A DNA stretch of 64,000 nucleotides from Rhizoctonia solani (Eukaryota; Basidiomycota; Agaricomycetes; Cantharellales; Ceratobasidiaceae): assembly GCF_016906535.1 (NCBI RefSeq), contig NC_057376.1, positions 1,240,001-1,304,000 on the forward strand, written 5' to 3'. Position numbers and translations under genes: made by a program. Below the pieces are notes generated by a model. That model did no database searches, had not been told where the DNA came from, and saw nothing but the letters and a program-made list of their open reading frames with translations. Below, in pieces: positions 21,307 to 34,600 of the stretch (its first letter is position 1; every line of letters begins with the position of its first letter).

Positions 21307-24300
21307 ATGGATCGTGCACGGTCTCCTCCACCCCCACCAGGGTCGGCCGCACTCCGAGCAGATATGGTTGCTAAACTGAAGCGTGCAGCCTCACTTCCTC
21401 GAATGAAGGATGGCCGTCGACCTCCGATGCCAATGCATTCCGAGGGTGTTAGCGAAGGTGAACGTGTTATTCCACACAGTGACGATCCCGACGTCGAGCG
21501 TAGAAGAGCAGCACATGCGGTCGGTCATGAGCCTGACACAGAAACCGAGGGCGAGTCAGGAGCTGTCAGCGAGCCTACTCCCAACGTCGGCGTCTATGGC
21601 CGCACAGATTCGCTGAGGACTATCAGGCCGGGCGATACCCCAAAAGAGACCCCATCTACTGGACTCCAACGAAGTGCGACGACCGGAGGGAAAATCGAGA
21701 CACAAAAGTCGACAATCCCAATGCCCAAGTCACCGGGTTCGGAAGACGGAGAAGATTGGACAGAAGATGATCCTGCTGTTGTTGCCAACTCACGTCCACC
21801 ACCGCTCGTCATACCCACAACCAATGAACAGTCGGTTCCCCAACTTCACCCTGCACCTCCCCCACGAAAACGCACTCGCTCGCGGTCACGATCCAGATCC
21901 CGCTCTCTCGAACGTAAACGTATTGCGCAGCAACTCAAACAATTGGAAGAGGAAGCACAGATGAGCTCATCCACAGACGATCACCCCCCTTTACCTGACC
22001 TGGGTCCCGATGCGCTTGGCCCATATTATTCACCACTCGTATATTCTACGCCCATGTCCTCAATGACACCGCATCCTCTCCCGGGCTCGCGCGCGCAGTC
22101 TCCGGCACTAGAGTTGGCCCTCTCAGCCGCTATGCTCAATGCTGCTCGTACCCCACCTCTGGCCGCTCTTCAGCAACAAATCCAAGCCCGTTCAGCCTCA
22201 CGTAGCCCAACACCTAACTTGCTAGGATCACCCATATTCCAAACGCCAATTTCACCCACAACCCCTATGATGCTCAATCCGGGTGTGCCATCACTCGATC
22301 ATATCAGAGACAGGCTCGGCGCACATCTGTTCAGGTCAAAAAGCGCGAAGGAAAGGATGGAGCAGCAGGGTGAAGAATATCAAATCCCACTTCCACCTTC
22401 ACGAGTCAACACACCGTCTGCGCTCTCTCGAGCAAACACACCGGGACTGGGGAGAAGTAATACGACCGCAGGAACCCCTATTGGCGACAGAAATGTTGTG
22501 CGTCAAGTCATGATGAAGAAACTGGTCGGACGAGTGGATAAGGAGCGCGGAGACGGGGATCAGACAAGCGGGGCGGAGGATACAGTCCTCATGCATGGTC
22601 GAGCAACGCCGTTTGGAGGCAAACCGATTACGCCAGGGACTGCGAATGGGGTGCGACCAAACACTCCTGGAAATATTGCTCGTGCCAATACCCCTGGGGT
22701 CAGATCTCCTACACCAGGTGGGCGAGGGGGCGCACAAACTCCAGACGGTGGAACCTCATCAAATCCCGGCACTCCGACGCAGGGAAAGCGCGGCAAACGC
22801 TCGCATCGAAGAAGAAGCCGTAATGGAGTTGTCCCTGTTGTGGACGACCGGGAAGACTCTCAGGCAGTTGCTCCTCAACGAGCTACATCCACGACTTATT
22901 CGCCAAATACTCATGTCTTGCCTGTGCAAAAAGACGACGATGACGACGATGACGAAAGGGTGACAGAGTTGCAACGTCAACGCAGCCTCAGGGAGCGTGA
23001 AAAAGCTCTGCAGAAACTGGCGGGTGGGCCGTTGTCCCGAGCACCTAGCGCTCACCGCCCACCCCTTGTGGAAGAGGAAGATGATGAAACCCCTGAGGCT
23101 AATGTACCGACTCACCCTACATTGCCGACTCCTGCCTCCACAACACCTCAGCCACGCTTCCCGCACCATATTTCAGACACATCTGTACATTCCGGCACAT
23201 CCATTCCCGTTTTTATGAGCGACCAAGGAACCTTGAGCTCGTTTAGGACCGATGCCTTCCCTGTGACTATCAGTCAGTATCACAAAGAGGGTAATAGCCC
23301 TGCTACAAGAGTCTTAGAGGAGGTAGAGGATCAAGAATACGAAGGCGAGCAAGAACAGGTTGTTTACCCTGAGTCTCCCCGAGCCAAGGCGCGCCGAACC
23401 TTGATCGAGGCGTTTGAGAAGAATGGAATGGGGAAGAGTGGTACGTTCAATAATTTCAGGTAAACAGGGAAGAATCAAATGTATTATTATTCTTAGACTC
23501 ATCTCTCGGGAATGGCGTTCCTGACTATGCGAAGCACGTTGAATTGGATGAAGACGAAGACAACGATGGTGAAACAGACCGTGAGGTTCAACCCCCATTC
23601 CCTGCCTACCATCCTCCCAAGCCATCGCATGCTTCGTGGATTTCCAGACCAAGCACGGTGGACATGTCATCTCCGCAGGTTGAACTGTCGGCGCTCCTAC
23701 CCTCAACTCCACCCACTACCACCTTATTCCCTAACTCTCCCCAACTGGATCCTCACGGTAGCAGCGCTTCGCTCTCCTCCAACCTTGGTTTCCCGGCGGG
23801 CGCATCATCTACCACATCCGGACACTCGTCGAGCCAAAACCAACAAACGACTTCGGCTTCACAAAATCCATCATTTACTGACTGGGAAGACGTCCCCGAT
23901 AGCGACCTGCCTGCTCCTCAGTCATCTAAACGCGGCAAAAAAGACGGGAGTGTGGGCCGTGGGTGGTCCCAAAAGGTTATGACCAGCTTTGGCAGTCTCA
24001 GTCGGAGCGCAAGTCGAGCAGAAGGAAGGCGATCGCGTTCTAACAGCATTGTCACCGGGAAACGTGAGGACTCGGTGAACCGGGAGAGCGCAGCCAGTGC
24101 AACAAGCGGCAAGACGGACGGAACCCATTCGCAGGGGTCCCATCATACCGCCGGGCAGAACTCTCATCCTGGTGCTTCCGTTATGTCTCTGACAAATCAT
24201 ATGCACGGTGGTGTATCCCCTCTTCCGCCCGTGTTATCAACAGACCCAAGATTGGCGGACAACAAACTTCATGCATTCCCTGGGATCCATAAGCTTGAGG

Positions 24301-26685
24301 CCGAACGAGAGCGAAAGCTTCGAGAACGGGGGCAGTCGGTATCGAACAATCTTGACAATGTTGAGCAGTTCTCAAACAGTGCGACTCCAAGTCCCGAGCG
24401 TGAAGTGGAGCGCCGTTTGACCCACCAACATTCGGATAGCCGCTTACTTTCGCGCTTCCAAAATACAGGCGCTGTCCCCCAAAGCAAGAATATCTTGACA
24501 TCCGGGCAAGTGATGCAACACCGGCAAAAGGGCTTCCCCACACTCGGGACGGAGTCAAAAAATGGCTCAAAGTATTTCAACCCACTAGTGGGGGGAACAA
24601 CAAACCAGCGCGCAATCGCAAGGCCTCTCTCACTGATGTCATCACCGGTCGCATGCGATTGTCCGAGAACGGCTCTACCCGTGGGTCCAATGCCAAACAA
24701 CGCCCACCTCTGGAACACCAAACTGGTAGCTCGGAAACAAATCGGATGGAGTTATCCGCGATCCGTTCGCAGGCCGCAGCTTGTCGCCGTCGGAAGTAAC
24801 TCCTTCTCCAGCGAGCACACATTCTTTATCTTTTTCGACCACACTATCCCCCGCTGGTTCACCCCGCAATTCCAAGCCTACTAAACCCTTGCTCAAGCTT
24901 GATTACGTTATGGCTCAAGTAGAGGCACTACTCTCGTCCGACTCTCAGTCCCGGCCCGTGCAACTTGACGACCCACCTCGCAAACTGTTGCTCATGAGCC
25001 CGGTGTTGCAAGTCGTCAATCAGAATACTGTCAAAGACCGGTACTTGTTCTTATTCACGGATCTATTAGTTATTGCCAAGCCCCTCATCCTGGAGGACGA
25101 TTCGGCTCGCGATGCGCACAAACCTTCGCTCGAACGCACTTTGGTCATTCGGAGTGTGATTGAACTGCACAAACTTCATCTCCACTCTATCCGTGATGAG
25201 CATACACCTCTGGTTTCTTCTTCAGATGCTGAACCCCAACCGGCGATGAAGTTGTTTGCACAGAAGTTCGCAAAGGATGGAATCCACGCCGTTGCGTCTC
25301 TCCAAGAAAAGGCTAAGCTCCAAAACGAGCCTGCTACTGTCGCTCAGCTCTTATTTCAAACCACTGAGCTTGACCGGGTACAACTTGGTCTAGTTCTGGC
25401 TCACAGAAGCTCCAAGGCAATCCTTCGGCATTTTATTGATCGCTTCGGTTTTGCGACCATCCGGATCGACCACGCTTTGAGGATTTTCTTGCTCTCGATT
25501 GTATTACCATCCGACTCCGGTTCGGTCGACTACTTACTCGCTACATTTGCCACTCGGTGGTTCGAAGCAAACTCGGGAGTCGTAGCGTTTGACAAGGATT
25601 TGGCCATTCGCTTGGTTTTGGCGATAATGCAACTGAACTCGGCGCTTCACTCTGGTTACGATGCTCAATTCAGCTTTCCCAACCGTGCTATTTCCGTTCG
25701 CGACTTCATTGACGCATTCCGTACGCGCGATGTGAGAATGCTCGTTCCTGACGAAGTTCTCGAGAGGATCTACGCGTCAGTAAGACACCAACGTATTGAT
25801 CAAGCCCTAGATCCGCGCGAGGATGCCCCCGTGAAGAATGTCATTATTTCTCCAGGACGCCTACCTGATCGACTAACTTGTCGTGTTGCATCCGAACCTA
25901 TTACCATTCGAATTCCTGAGCCTGATTCAGACTTCACCATTCGACTCTACGGTCAAGACCTTACCTTCGAGCCTAGCGTACTTGACTTTTCCGATTCGAA
26001 CGAACAGACATTCAAAGTCGTCGGAAACTCGTTTGGTACCAAGTCAATGATCATGGCACGCACTGGACCTAATGCAGCGCTTTACACTGGTCTCCCATTG
26101 AGCAACAAATTCAGCGTCGAGCGTGCCTTCATGCGTAATACATTTCAAGTCTCGTTCGTACGGCATACAGAGCAGCCACGCAAATATATGTTCAGTGTCG
26201 AAGGAAGTCTTGTGCACCAGCAATGGATGAGTGTCATGCGGAGACAAATCGCTCGTGCTGTAGAGGCGGATGCTGCTGTAGCCCCAGTTGGAGCGTTATC
26301 TACCCAAGCACGCCGAGCGGCCGAGGCTGTAGCCGTCCAAGTCCTTCGTGATACACTTATTGCTCCCGAGGAAGGTCGTAACACGACTACCAACTCGCAT
26401 CGGCCCGGCCACACCCGTGTAGGATCTTCGATGCTCGCATTCGGCGAAGGTTTAGCATCAAGCACTCAATCATCATCGACTCCCAAGGGTGCTCCAAGAA
26501 CGGGACATGATTTGGTTACCATCTGTCAACAGAATAGTTTGCTCCCGCTTGTCCTTGGCTTTTTGCATTCACGTATGGACAAGAACAAGGAAGATCAAAG
26601 CGAAGATGAGCTCAGCAAGTCTTGGAGTGGGAGCGGCGGTATCAATGGATTGAGCTCTGGTCTAAATGGACTAGGCAGGATCTGA
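21307..26685 (+). CDS. Sec7-domain Arf guanine nucleotide exchange factor with PH domains (frame breaks near 24555 and 24755)
   Basis: A very large protein of about 1,780 residues with one clear intron (about 23432-23496). The first half is disordered and rich in Ser, Pro, Thr and Arg (MDRARSPPPPPGSAALRADM..., TRSRSRSRSRSLERK, a DDDDDD run, repeated NTPG motifs). From 24.9 kb a folded part begins: LLKLDYVMAQVEALLSSDSQ, a PH-like segment DRYLFLFTDLLVIAKPLI, the Sec7 domain (AQLLFQTTELDRVQLG..., RSSKAILRHFIDRF, RIDHALRIFLLSIVLPSDSG, VRDFIDAF) and a C-terminal PH domain (ALYTGLPLSNKFSVERAFMR...KYMFSVEGSLVHQQWMSVMR). Sec7 proteins load GTP onto Arf at Golgi or endosomal membranes; this layout resembles yeast Syt1 and fission yeast Sec74. 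Two single-base losses (an A-run near 24555 and a GCGATCC context near 24755) break the frame as given. Confidence 0.85.
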
Positions 26686-26862
26686 AAGATTGGCGTTTGG
26701 GCTCGTGGAGTGTGTGGTATGCACCATTAAACTTGCTCGTCTCAACGCGCCTTCTAACTATATTGCTCTCAGGTTCCGTTTCAGTCAATTACTTGAATGA
26801 TTTCTGATACACAAGGACTCTCAATAATCATTTCGTTTTGGTACTTTCCTCTATTTTCGTTT

Positions 26863-27357
26863 TCAGCGTATTATATCTGGTAGCTCCAACTGTGTGCTTG
26901 TTTTTGGTTTGGTGGCCTTGTATATATTCTCTTCATCGCTATCATGTAACGCTATGTACGCAATTTCTGCTTGGCAAATCAAATACTTATTCTCGCCTTG
27001 TTCTTGATCCCAAAAGATATGGGGTGCTTCTCTAAAATTACCGATCATAGCCAATGAACGAAGCGGGCGCCGCGAGTGCCCATCACCTCGCAGGCGATCA
27101 AAAATGGGTAGGTGAGTCTCCATACACATGTGGTCACCTGGGTTCTCGAAGTAAGAAGTAGTTTGGACGCCATTTCTGAAACGCTGCCACTGATATATAT
27201 CTCTGCCATTTGAACTTCCCACCATCGAGAGGCTCGGGTCATTTGTTGGACCGAACGCACCACGTACCACAAATCCCCCCCCCCCCGCAACAAGAAACGT
27301 GCTGTTGTTTCGTGACGCACAGGAACAAGCATAAACATACTGCCGCGGTCGAGACAT
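26863..27357 (-). CDS. Hypothetical single-exon protein, 164 residues
   Basis: An uninterrupted frame from ATG 27357 translates MSRPRQYVYACSCASRNNST... and ends KTSTQLELPDIIR. I do not recognise a domain. A run of twelve C on the plus strand (27275-27286) encodes a stretch of glycines (VAGGGG). It is convergent with the Sec7 gene and could be a real small gene, a decayed fragment or chance. Composition is not strongly gene-like. Confidence 0.25.
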   Translation of the reverse strand: MSRPRQYVYACSCASRNNSTFLVAGGGGFVVRGAFGPTNDPSLSMVGSSNGRDIYQWQRFRNGVQTTSYFENPGDHMCMETHLPIFDRLRGDGHSRRPLRSLAMIGNFREAPHIFWDQEQGENKYLICQAEIAYIALHDSDEENIYKATKPKTSTQLELPDIIR

Positions 27358-27831
27358 GAACCTTAATTATAAATTTGACCCAGGCAACATGACGGGGAGG
27401 ATATATGCACATCATGTCAAGAGGGAATTTAGGGTCGATTGATTAAGAATAGGTGTCAAAGATATATGAGACTAAATAGCAACCCGTAAAAGACCATGGA
27501 GTTTACACTCGAGGCGGTTTTATTGACACTATCTAAGCACAAGAGCACATAGCATGACAAAAGCTAGACATCGACTGGAAACAGGGCGGTCCAAGGTGGA
27601 GGAATATTACATTCAGTATGATGGGTTGTGGTGTATGTGTAGTAATGGTATGGTTGCAAACGAGCGTGGTGGTGATATTATACAAGGCCAGATGGATGGC
27701 ACCGAAACACGAAACAGCTTACACGAACCCTATAAAGGAAAGAAACGAAAACGAAACGAAAACAAGCAATACCGTGAACTTCAAAAGGAATAAAGGAATA
27801 AACACGAAATACCAGGGCGAAGAGATAAGCA

Positions 27832-29174
27832 TTAGTGCTGGGCCTCGATATCTTTCTGGCTACCCAGATATGGATAAGAATCAGGTCCAGAGCCCAGACC
27901 AAATGTATGCTTGGAAACGTTGTCTTCTTCGTCCACATCGCTTGTCCCGCACCGCTCCTGTCTCGATGAGGAAGTGCAACCATCTGAACGCCTGTATCGT
28001 CCGCATGAGTCTCGCGCACAGTCGTGATCTGTACTCTGTCCTTGGTAGTGGTCTGGGTAGGTCGGCGCCACTCGTTCCCGCCATACTGGGTTGATCGTTC
28101 GGCATCCGTTCGGCTCGTTGAGCCCCCAAACGCGACCGAACGAGAGTTGAACGTTGCCAAGAGGGTATTGGTATAAAGTTTGGCAAGGGCCAGGGCAGGA
28201 ATCATGTGAAGATTGTTCTTCTGGTAAACGAGGTAGAGGATGAGTCGGTCGTAGCCGCCGTAGTCGTGACTAATCCGGTCTCCACGGTCATTCGGATGAG
28301 TTTGGTTATCACACTATCGGTCTGGCTGAACCCAGTCGAGGCACGAGCGAGCTACCGAATAGGCAGTTGGAATGAGGGCGAAGGCCACACGAATGATGAA
28401 TGAATACTTACGAAAGTGACCATGGATATTGTGATAATGAAATCACACAGCGCAGAGCCTCCTAGCCAGACTGTAGCCGATGGGAAAAGCGTAGCAATTT
28501 GAGTGATGTCGTTCAGATAGCAAACTAGCAGGAGGAAGCGAATATCAAGCTCCGAGGGTATTGAGAGTGACCAAAGCGTACCTTGATACCCGAGTACATT
28601 GCGCATAAACCCTGCGCAATGGCAATGGCAACAATCAAGCCAGCAAGCGGTATAGACTTGCTGAGCACCCAAATACGCCAGGCAAAGAAAAGTTGAACAG
28701 TAGAGGATACTGATAATCCGTTAGCTGGTTGGATGATGCTCAGGCAACACTGACTCACCGATTCCACTCAAAAGAGGGACTGCAATCCAAGACCAACCGG
28801 GGTCCGAGAGAACTCGTAAATCGCCCCATCCTTTGGAGAGGAAATGCCAAGCGTTGTGTGTGGTGAGTGCAGTTTGAACACAATCGACAAAGAAGAGACC
28901 ATAAACAAGGCTCTTGATTACGCGACTGTCATTCGGAAAGGATAGGTAATAAATATCTAAACGCAAGATGAGTGCCCTGTGTGGAAGATAATCGATAGCC
29001 AGGCACTCACAGACTTGAAGAACCAAGATACCAAACAGCCCCCAGTTGAAAAGATACCCAAGAAGCAAGGGCCCAGTGCTATGAATGTATTAGAGATTAT
29101 CGGTAGACAAATATATAAATAACATACATCAACTGAATGTCCTCGGGGACGCCTGGAATAACCGTTGATGACAT
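27832..29174 (-). CDS. DUF6534-type seven-helix membrane protein (basidiomycete family)
   Basis: The start MSSTVIPGVPEDIQLM is followed by hydrophobic helices: LLGYLFNWGLFGILVLQV, SLVYGLFFVDCVQTALTTHN, WIAVPLLSGI, VQLFFAWRIWVLSKSIPLAG, LIVAIAIAQGLCAMYSGIKV, WLGGSALCDFIITISMVTF, and the signature TKLIRMTVETGLVTT followed by LHMIPALALAKLYTNTLLAT and FNSRS. These are the hallmarks of DUF6534 proteins, which are abundant in Agaricomycetes and of unknown function. A polar, acidic tail (DVDEEDNVSKHTFGLGSGPD) ends at 27832. The frame breaks near 28262 (ETGLVTT to GYDRLILYLVYQ), giving a premature TGA at 28202, and probably again near 27937. Both fit single missing bases. About six exons. Confidence 0.8.
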
Positions 29175-31610
29175 GATGATGTTCAAGGGGTTTCAGTACG
29201 ACCTGGGCTCGCGAGAGTTGGCGGGGACAACGGTGGGTGCTGGATGGAAGGTGGAGTGGAATTTATAAAGAGCGACTAGGAGAGCATAACCGAGACTAGG
29301 CTATTAGTAGGGATGCGATTGTCAGGTCGGACTAGGAAACTAACCAGGAAAGTCGGTTTTCTGGGTCGGGGAATGTCCTGAAGAATGCGCTTCTACAGAT
29401 TCCGGTAGATCACGAATGTTGCAGGGGAAGTCGCCTGGTGACCAGAGGAGACAAGGAGCGAGAAGACTGGCACAGGTGGGGAGGGGGGCTCAAAGGAACG
29501 ATATTACGGGCACACAACGTTCAAATATACCGGGGATAGTGCTGACGCAACAACTGCCCGATCGTTTGTTGACACGGCTCCTGCCATCTCCAGCTTGCAA
29601 AGGATTTCCGGCTATACGCCCACGTTGGGATCACTTGTTCTGCATATCAAGGACCCTACTATTGATCGTGCTCCGGATTCCTAAACTTTCCCGGTGAGCA
29701 ATGAACTTGTAGATCGTGACAGCCACCCAGTCAATCATGTATACCGGGATGGCCTTGCAATGCGAGCAGTACTGTAAGACAAATACATGGCGGATCAAGT
29801 TTGAGAGCCGGGGTAAATAAATCGCACTCTGCTCAAATTCGGTCTAGTCTGACCCTACGGCACAAATTTGCAACCCGGTAGCGCTTATCCTGCACGTGTC
29901 GTAAGCATGATGCCCACCTCGCTTTACAACTAGTTAGTACATTTCTGCCTGGCTCCCCATGCCTCCAATCCGACCCTAGTATCCCGTCGTCGTTCCAGCT
30001 CTGGGCCACCTGTTCCTAGCGCGTTGAGGACCCGATCCCAGTTATTCAGCTGCTGCTCTGCGCCATCGAGTCGGTCAGCAATTGCTATTCTCGTCCACTA
30101 AGGGAACCACCCCATAAGAGCTCAAGGTAGCCGTTGCTCCAGGAACGCTTCGAAAACTGGCGCAATGCTTCTCATGGAGCACTGGAGTTCCCATTTCACG
30201 AAAGTATGATAAATTATCCCAACGTCACCACTTACTGGCAATATTGTGGTCAGCAACGAGAGCGTGTAAATTATGTTCAGCGGCCTTCCAATTACCAGAA
30301 AGCTCGAAGCTTCATTGCGTATAGATTTACATTTTGCAACTATATCAAGGAGTACACGAATTGACTTCTATCGGCCGGCGAGCAAAGCAGTTGCTGATGG
30401 CCGGGATCTCAGATGCTTCGCCTGGAAATGTATACTGTGCATGCACTTCATGTGCTATTTCTCCGCAGATATTATTTTCCTACATAATCGGGACGCCATT
30501 ATCCAATCTTTCCAGTGTGAATATCCACACTATCATGCGGTTCTTGAAACCGATTGAAACTTCTTTTACAAAACAAGTCTACTGGTAGATGAGGCTGATT
30601 TCGCATGCTCCTTCTCTCTTCCCGTGAATGACCATCAGGGTACTTTCCCGTCAATGTTTATATATTCACACGTTCGCTTGTAGTTTTCGGTAGCACGGGC
30701 TTATGGGCCAGTCTAATGATATATTCGTCAGCCACAACCCTGCTCTCTTGAAACAAATGAAAGCATATCGCGTCTGAATGCAAGTGTTCATTATGGCCCT
30801 TCTAGGTCTATCGGGAAGAGCGATGACTTGATCTCGACCCCCATTGTAGCGGATACTTTGCTTCACCCGCTCAACCATCAATCATCGCGATTCCGGCAAT
30901 GCAGCTTCCTTGAATGTAACCCCGATAGGCTATCTCTATTACTAGATCATCATTATGGTATCGTACTCTATCGCTCTCCGAGCGGCGGAATTTTTTCATG
31001 TGCATACAATTCGCGCAGTCCGCCTGGTAGCATCTCCTGCCATGCGCATTTCCAATAGAGCCCATCTGTTTCTCAATTAGTCTGGATCTTGACAACACCT
31101 CGACGAGCCTTGATTTAATACAGTAATTGATGCCAGTGTCGGACCCGAACAGGTCAACCGGCACAGGCTTCGAATTCCCAGGTCTCGACAGCCTCATCCC
31201 GATGGGGTACACAAGAAAGGAGAGAACGTGGCTCAATGGGAACTACCAATCCAGGACACTTTAGGAGCCAATATTGGAATGGAAATCAGAAGATACACAT
31301 GAAACTCAGCCTTACAAACACTTACCCTTGGATCTGTACCGTCAATCATAAAAATCAGGCCCCTGTCTATCAATTGGAGTCGATCCACTTGTGGATAGTT
31401 TTGCCACTCGACCTCGCCTCGCCCCTTGCTCGCTCATAAAACCCAATCGAATAATCGTCTGACCTCGCATACGTCCTACTTGTCATACCTCTAGTCACCG
31501 ACCTTGTTCTTCGAACTCTTTTAGCCTCCTGTCGCGACTTCCCTCTGTTCTATCGGATAGATACTACCCGTGCTTGCTCGCTCCTTTGACCTGCTCTTGC
31601 CGCCGTCATC
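29175..31610. other. Long gene-poor interval
   Basis: 2.4 kb between the divergent DUF6534 and GMC oxidoreductase genes. Only short open frames are present. On the minus strand at about 29940-30103 a 54-codon stretch reads like a charged helix (ADRLDGAEQQLNNWDRVLN...) and may be a decayed gene or element fragment. The rest gives no coding, repeat or RNA signal by eye. Confidence 0.5.
29261..29267 (-). promoter_or_regulatory. TATA-like box of the DUF6534 gene
   Basis: TATAAAT on the minus strand, about 90 bp upstream of the ATG at 29174. Confidence 0.4.
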
Positions 31611-34600
31611 ATGCCCATCGTAGGACCTCAAGATTTTGTTGCGAGCGAGTTTGACTATATTGTTGTTGGTTAGTCTTAAAATATCTCATGTCCCCTGAAA
31701 GTCCACTAAATGACGTTTGTTCCTTTGTTTACAGGGGGAGGAACAGCAGGTGAGAAACCTCACAGATCAAGTATAGCCCAATATTACAATCTAACCTATT
31801 ACCTTGTGACCCTCCTTTGCGATGGCCAGGCCTCGTCGTTGCTGCTCGGTGAGTACTGTGCCTTGGTCTATTTCCAGTTGTCCGCGCGAATTCTGCTTGC
31901 GCAATCGGGGATCCAGCCCCATTGGTCGAGAGCAAAGCGATCGTACCCAGCCTCAACTCCAACTTACGTCTTATCCCCTTCGTTTTGTCATCGGGAGAAT
32001 CTGTCCAAGCCAGAGCGTGTCGCACACATCTCATCCATATTTCATCATACTTGCTCAATTTCCTATCTTCCCGTTTGCATCCACACTTTGACTATTTCCC
32101 CATACGCGACTCGCTCGCACCTATTTTCCGTAAACGTGCATTATTTGGACTGCTCTCCTCGTCTTCTACGAGCCACTAACTGACAAGCTTGCGTCTAGTC
32201 TGTCGGAAAATCCCACGGTCCGTGTCGGAGTACTCGAAGCCGGAGAATACGTGCCCGATGAACCCAACATCAATGTTCCGGGATATTTCGGACGCACAAT
32301 CGGTAATCCAGCGTACGACTGGGGATTCCTGACGGTTCCTCAAAAAGATGCGAACGGTCGCTTGATCTATCATCCACGGTGAGCTGGGGTTGGAGAAATT
32401 GTAGTCATTTCGTCAAGTCTAAACCATGATTGTAGCGGCAAAGTCCTTGGAGGATCGTCTGCTGTGAGTTTCTCTGCTGATTTAGTCTAGAACCGCGTTG
32501 GCCGATAGATACTGATTCGCCTTTTTTTGCCTAGCTTAATTTCATGACCTTGGGAAGGTAAGCAGAAGATATCGCCTTCTTGCAGATCAGGTACTTAGCG
32601 CTTTTACTACGCTAGAGGTTCTGAAGCAGAATACGATGGTATGTAAGACCAAGTCCCTTCAGATTGCTCTTGCTCTAAACTCGCTTGTGTCTAGCGTTCG
32701 AGGCTCTCGGTAATCCCGGCTGGAATTTCAAGGAGTTCCAACGCTACTTCTCGAAATCCGAGACGGCCCATGCATTGCCCGAAGGAACGGCGAAGAAGTA
32801 TGGTGCTGAAGTGATTGCACCTGCAGGAGCCGACGGCCCGATTGCACGTTCGTATCCTGGTTGGTTCAGCGACCTCCATCTTCCACTGTTCGACGCATAC
32901 AAGACACTTGGGGTGGACGTAAACGTCGATCCAGTAAGCACGTTTACCATGATTCCCTCATTCCTATTTCACCAATTCGAAAATAACTCGATATTTCGTT
33001 ACTGAATTGAATTCATTTTTCATCTGTTCCCCTTCGCAGAATGGAGGAAACAATGTTGGAATTACCACGACCGCATGTGCGATTGTTCCGGGCAAATCGA
33101 CTCGTTCCTACTCGGTTACAGTAAGCACACCTGGTCTATATGTTCCTCATGTCGTACTTACTCGGAATTAAGGGCTATTGGGAGCCATACGCGGACCGCA
33201 AGAACCTCATATTGGTTACTGGTGCACGCGCGACCAAGGTCGCACTTTCCAAACAGGGCGACCTCTTCCTCGCGACCGGGGTTGAATTCGTCCACGGGCC
33301 CGAAGGCGAAGAAACAGACTACACCGCCAGGGCAAGGCGTGAGGTTATTTTGTCCTCTGGTACCTTCCAGAGCCCCCAACTTTTGGAGCTCTCGGGTAAG
33401 CTTTGCCGCCGGGCGATCTACAGGGGTCTTGTTATTGACTTCATGAATAGGAATTGGTCAACGCCGCGTTCTCGAATCTGTTGGTATTCCCGTTCAAGTT
33501 GAACTGAATGGAGTAGGCGAGAATTTGCAAGACCATGTGTACGTACCTACGATGTACGAAGTCACACCAGACCATGAGACCCTCGATGTACTCCACGAAC
33601 CTGAGGCACACACTCGCGAGTGGGAGAAGTTGTAAGTATTTTTTTAATCTTCCGTACTTATGCGCACTGCATGAGGTTTATTGTTCCTAAGAATGGTTTG
33701 GTCGAATGTCGATCCCTCATTGTTCTGCGCCTGGATTGCCATCCTGGTTATTGTCTTACTAACACGTGATCATTGCTAGTGAGACCAAGGGGGAGGGCAT
33801 GTATGCGTCCACTCATTCGGCCTTCAGTTTTTTGCCTCTTGATGCATTCGCTGAGGAGGCAGAGGCCCAGAGGGTCCGTGTCTCCCTCGATGATGAAGGC
33901 GCGCGCTACTCAAGCAAGGGCGAAAAGAAGCTGCATGGTCTTCTGAAAGCCTGGATGGCTCCGGGTACAAATACCCCAGCTCAAGCCGAGTAGGTACTTA
34001 TATACATACAAAGTTAACTATTCGCTGACGTGCACAAATTCGATGTAGGATTATCCACTACCCAGTGCGTCATGACATTTCCAGAGATCGTTCTAGATGT
34101 TAACTTTATCCCCAAGGGCTTTTTCCCAAATCCTGTTACACGGCCGACCCCCGGACATCGTTATCAATCCTTCTTGGCTGCGTTAATGCATCCAGCCTCT
34201 CGTGGAACATCTCATGTCGTTTCCAGCGACGCCCTGGCGAAGCCGGCGATTGATCCCAGGTACATGTCCGCAGCCTCGGACGTCGAACTCCTAGCGGCAG
34301 CTGTCCGCTTCATTGTACGCCTGAGCAAGGCAGGCACAATGGGTCCTCGTGTGATCGGCGAGACTATGGGAGCTGAGACCGCTGATCAAGATGTCAAAGA
34401 ATATGTGAAGAACAAGGTACGAACTGTGCAAAGGAACCGTATATGCTGGGTCTAACAGTCTAGGATAGTTTGAGCCTGTGTACCACCCAATTGGAACCTG
34501 CTCCATGCTCCCCTTTGAAGACGGTGGCGTAGTAGACTCCCAGCTCAAAGTATATGGTACGGCTAACTTGCGTGTTGTGGATGCAAGTGTCATTCCAATT

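Noticed and set aside
30871..31236. 121-codon minus-strand open frame in the gene-poor interval
   Set aside because: No start context, domain, or compositional bias supports it; frames of this length are expected by chance.
31710..32183. 157-codon plus-strand open frame
   Set aside because: It lies mostly inside a long intron of the GMC oxidoreductase gene and shows no protein family features.
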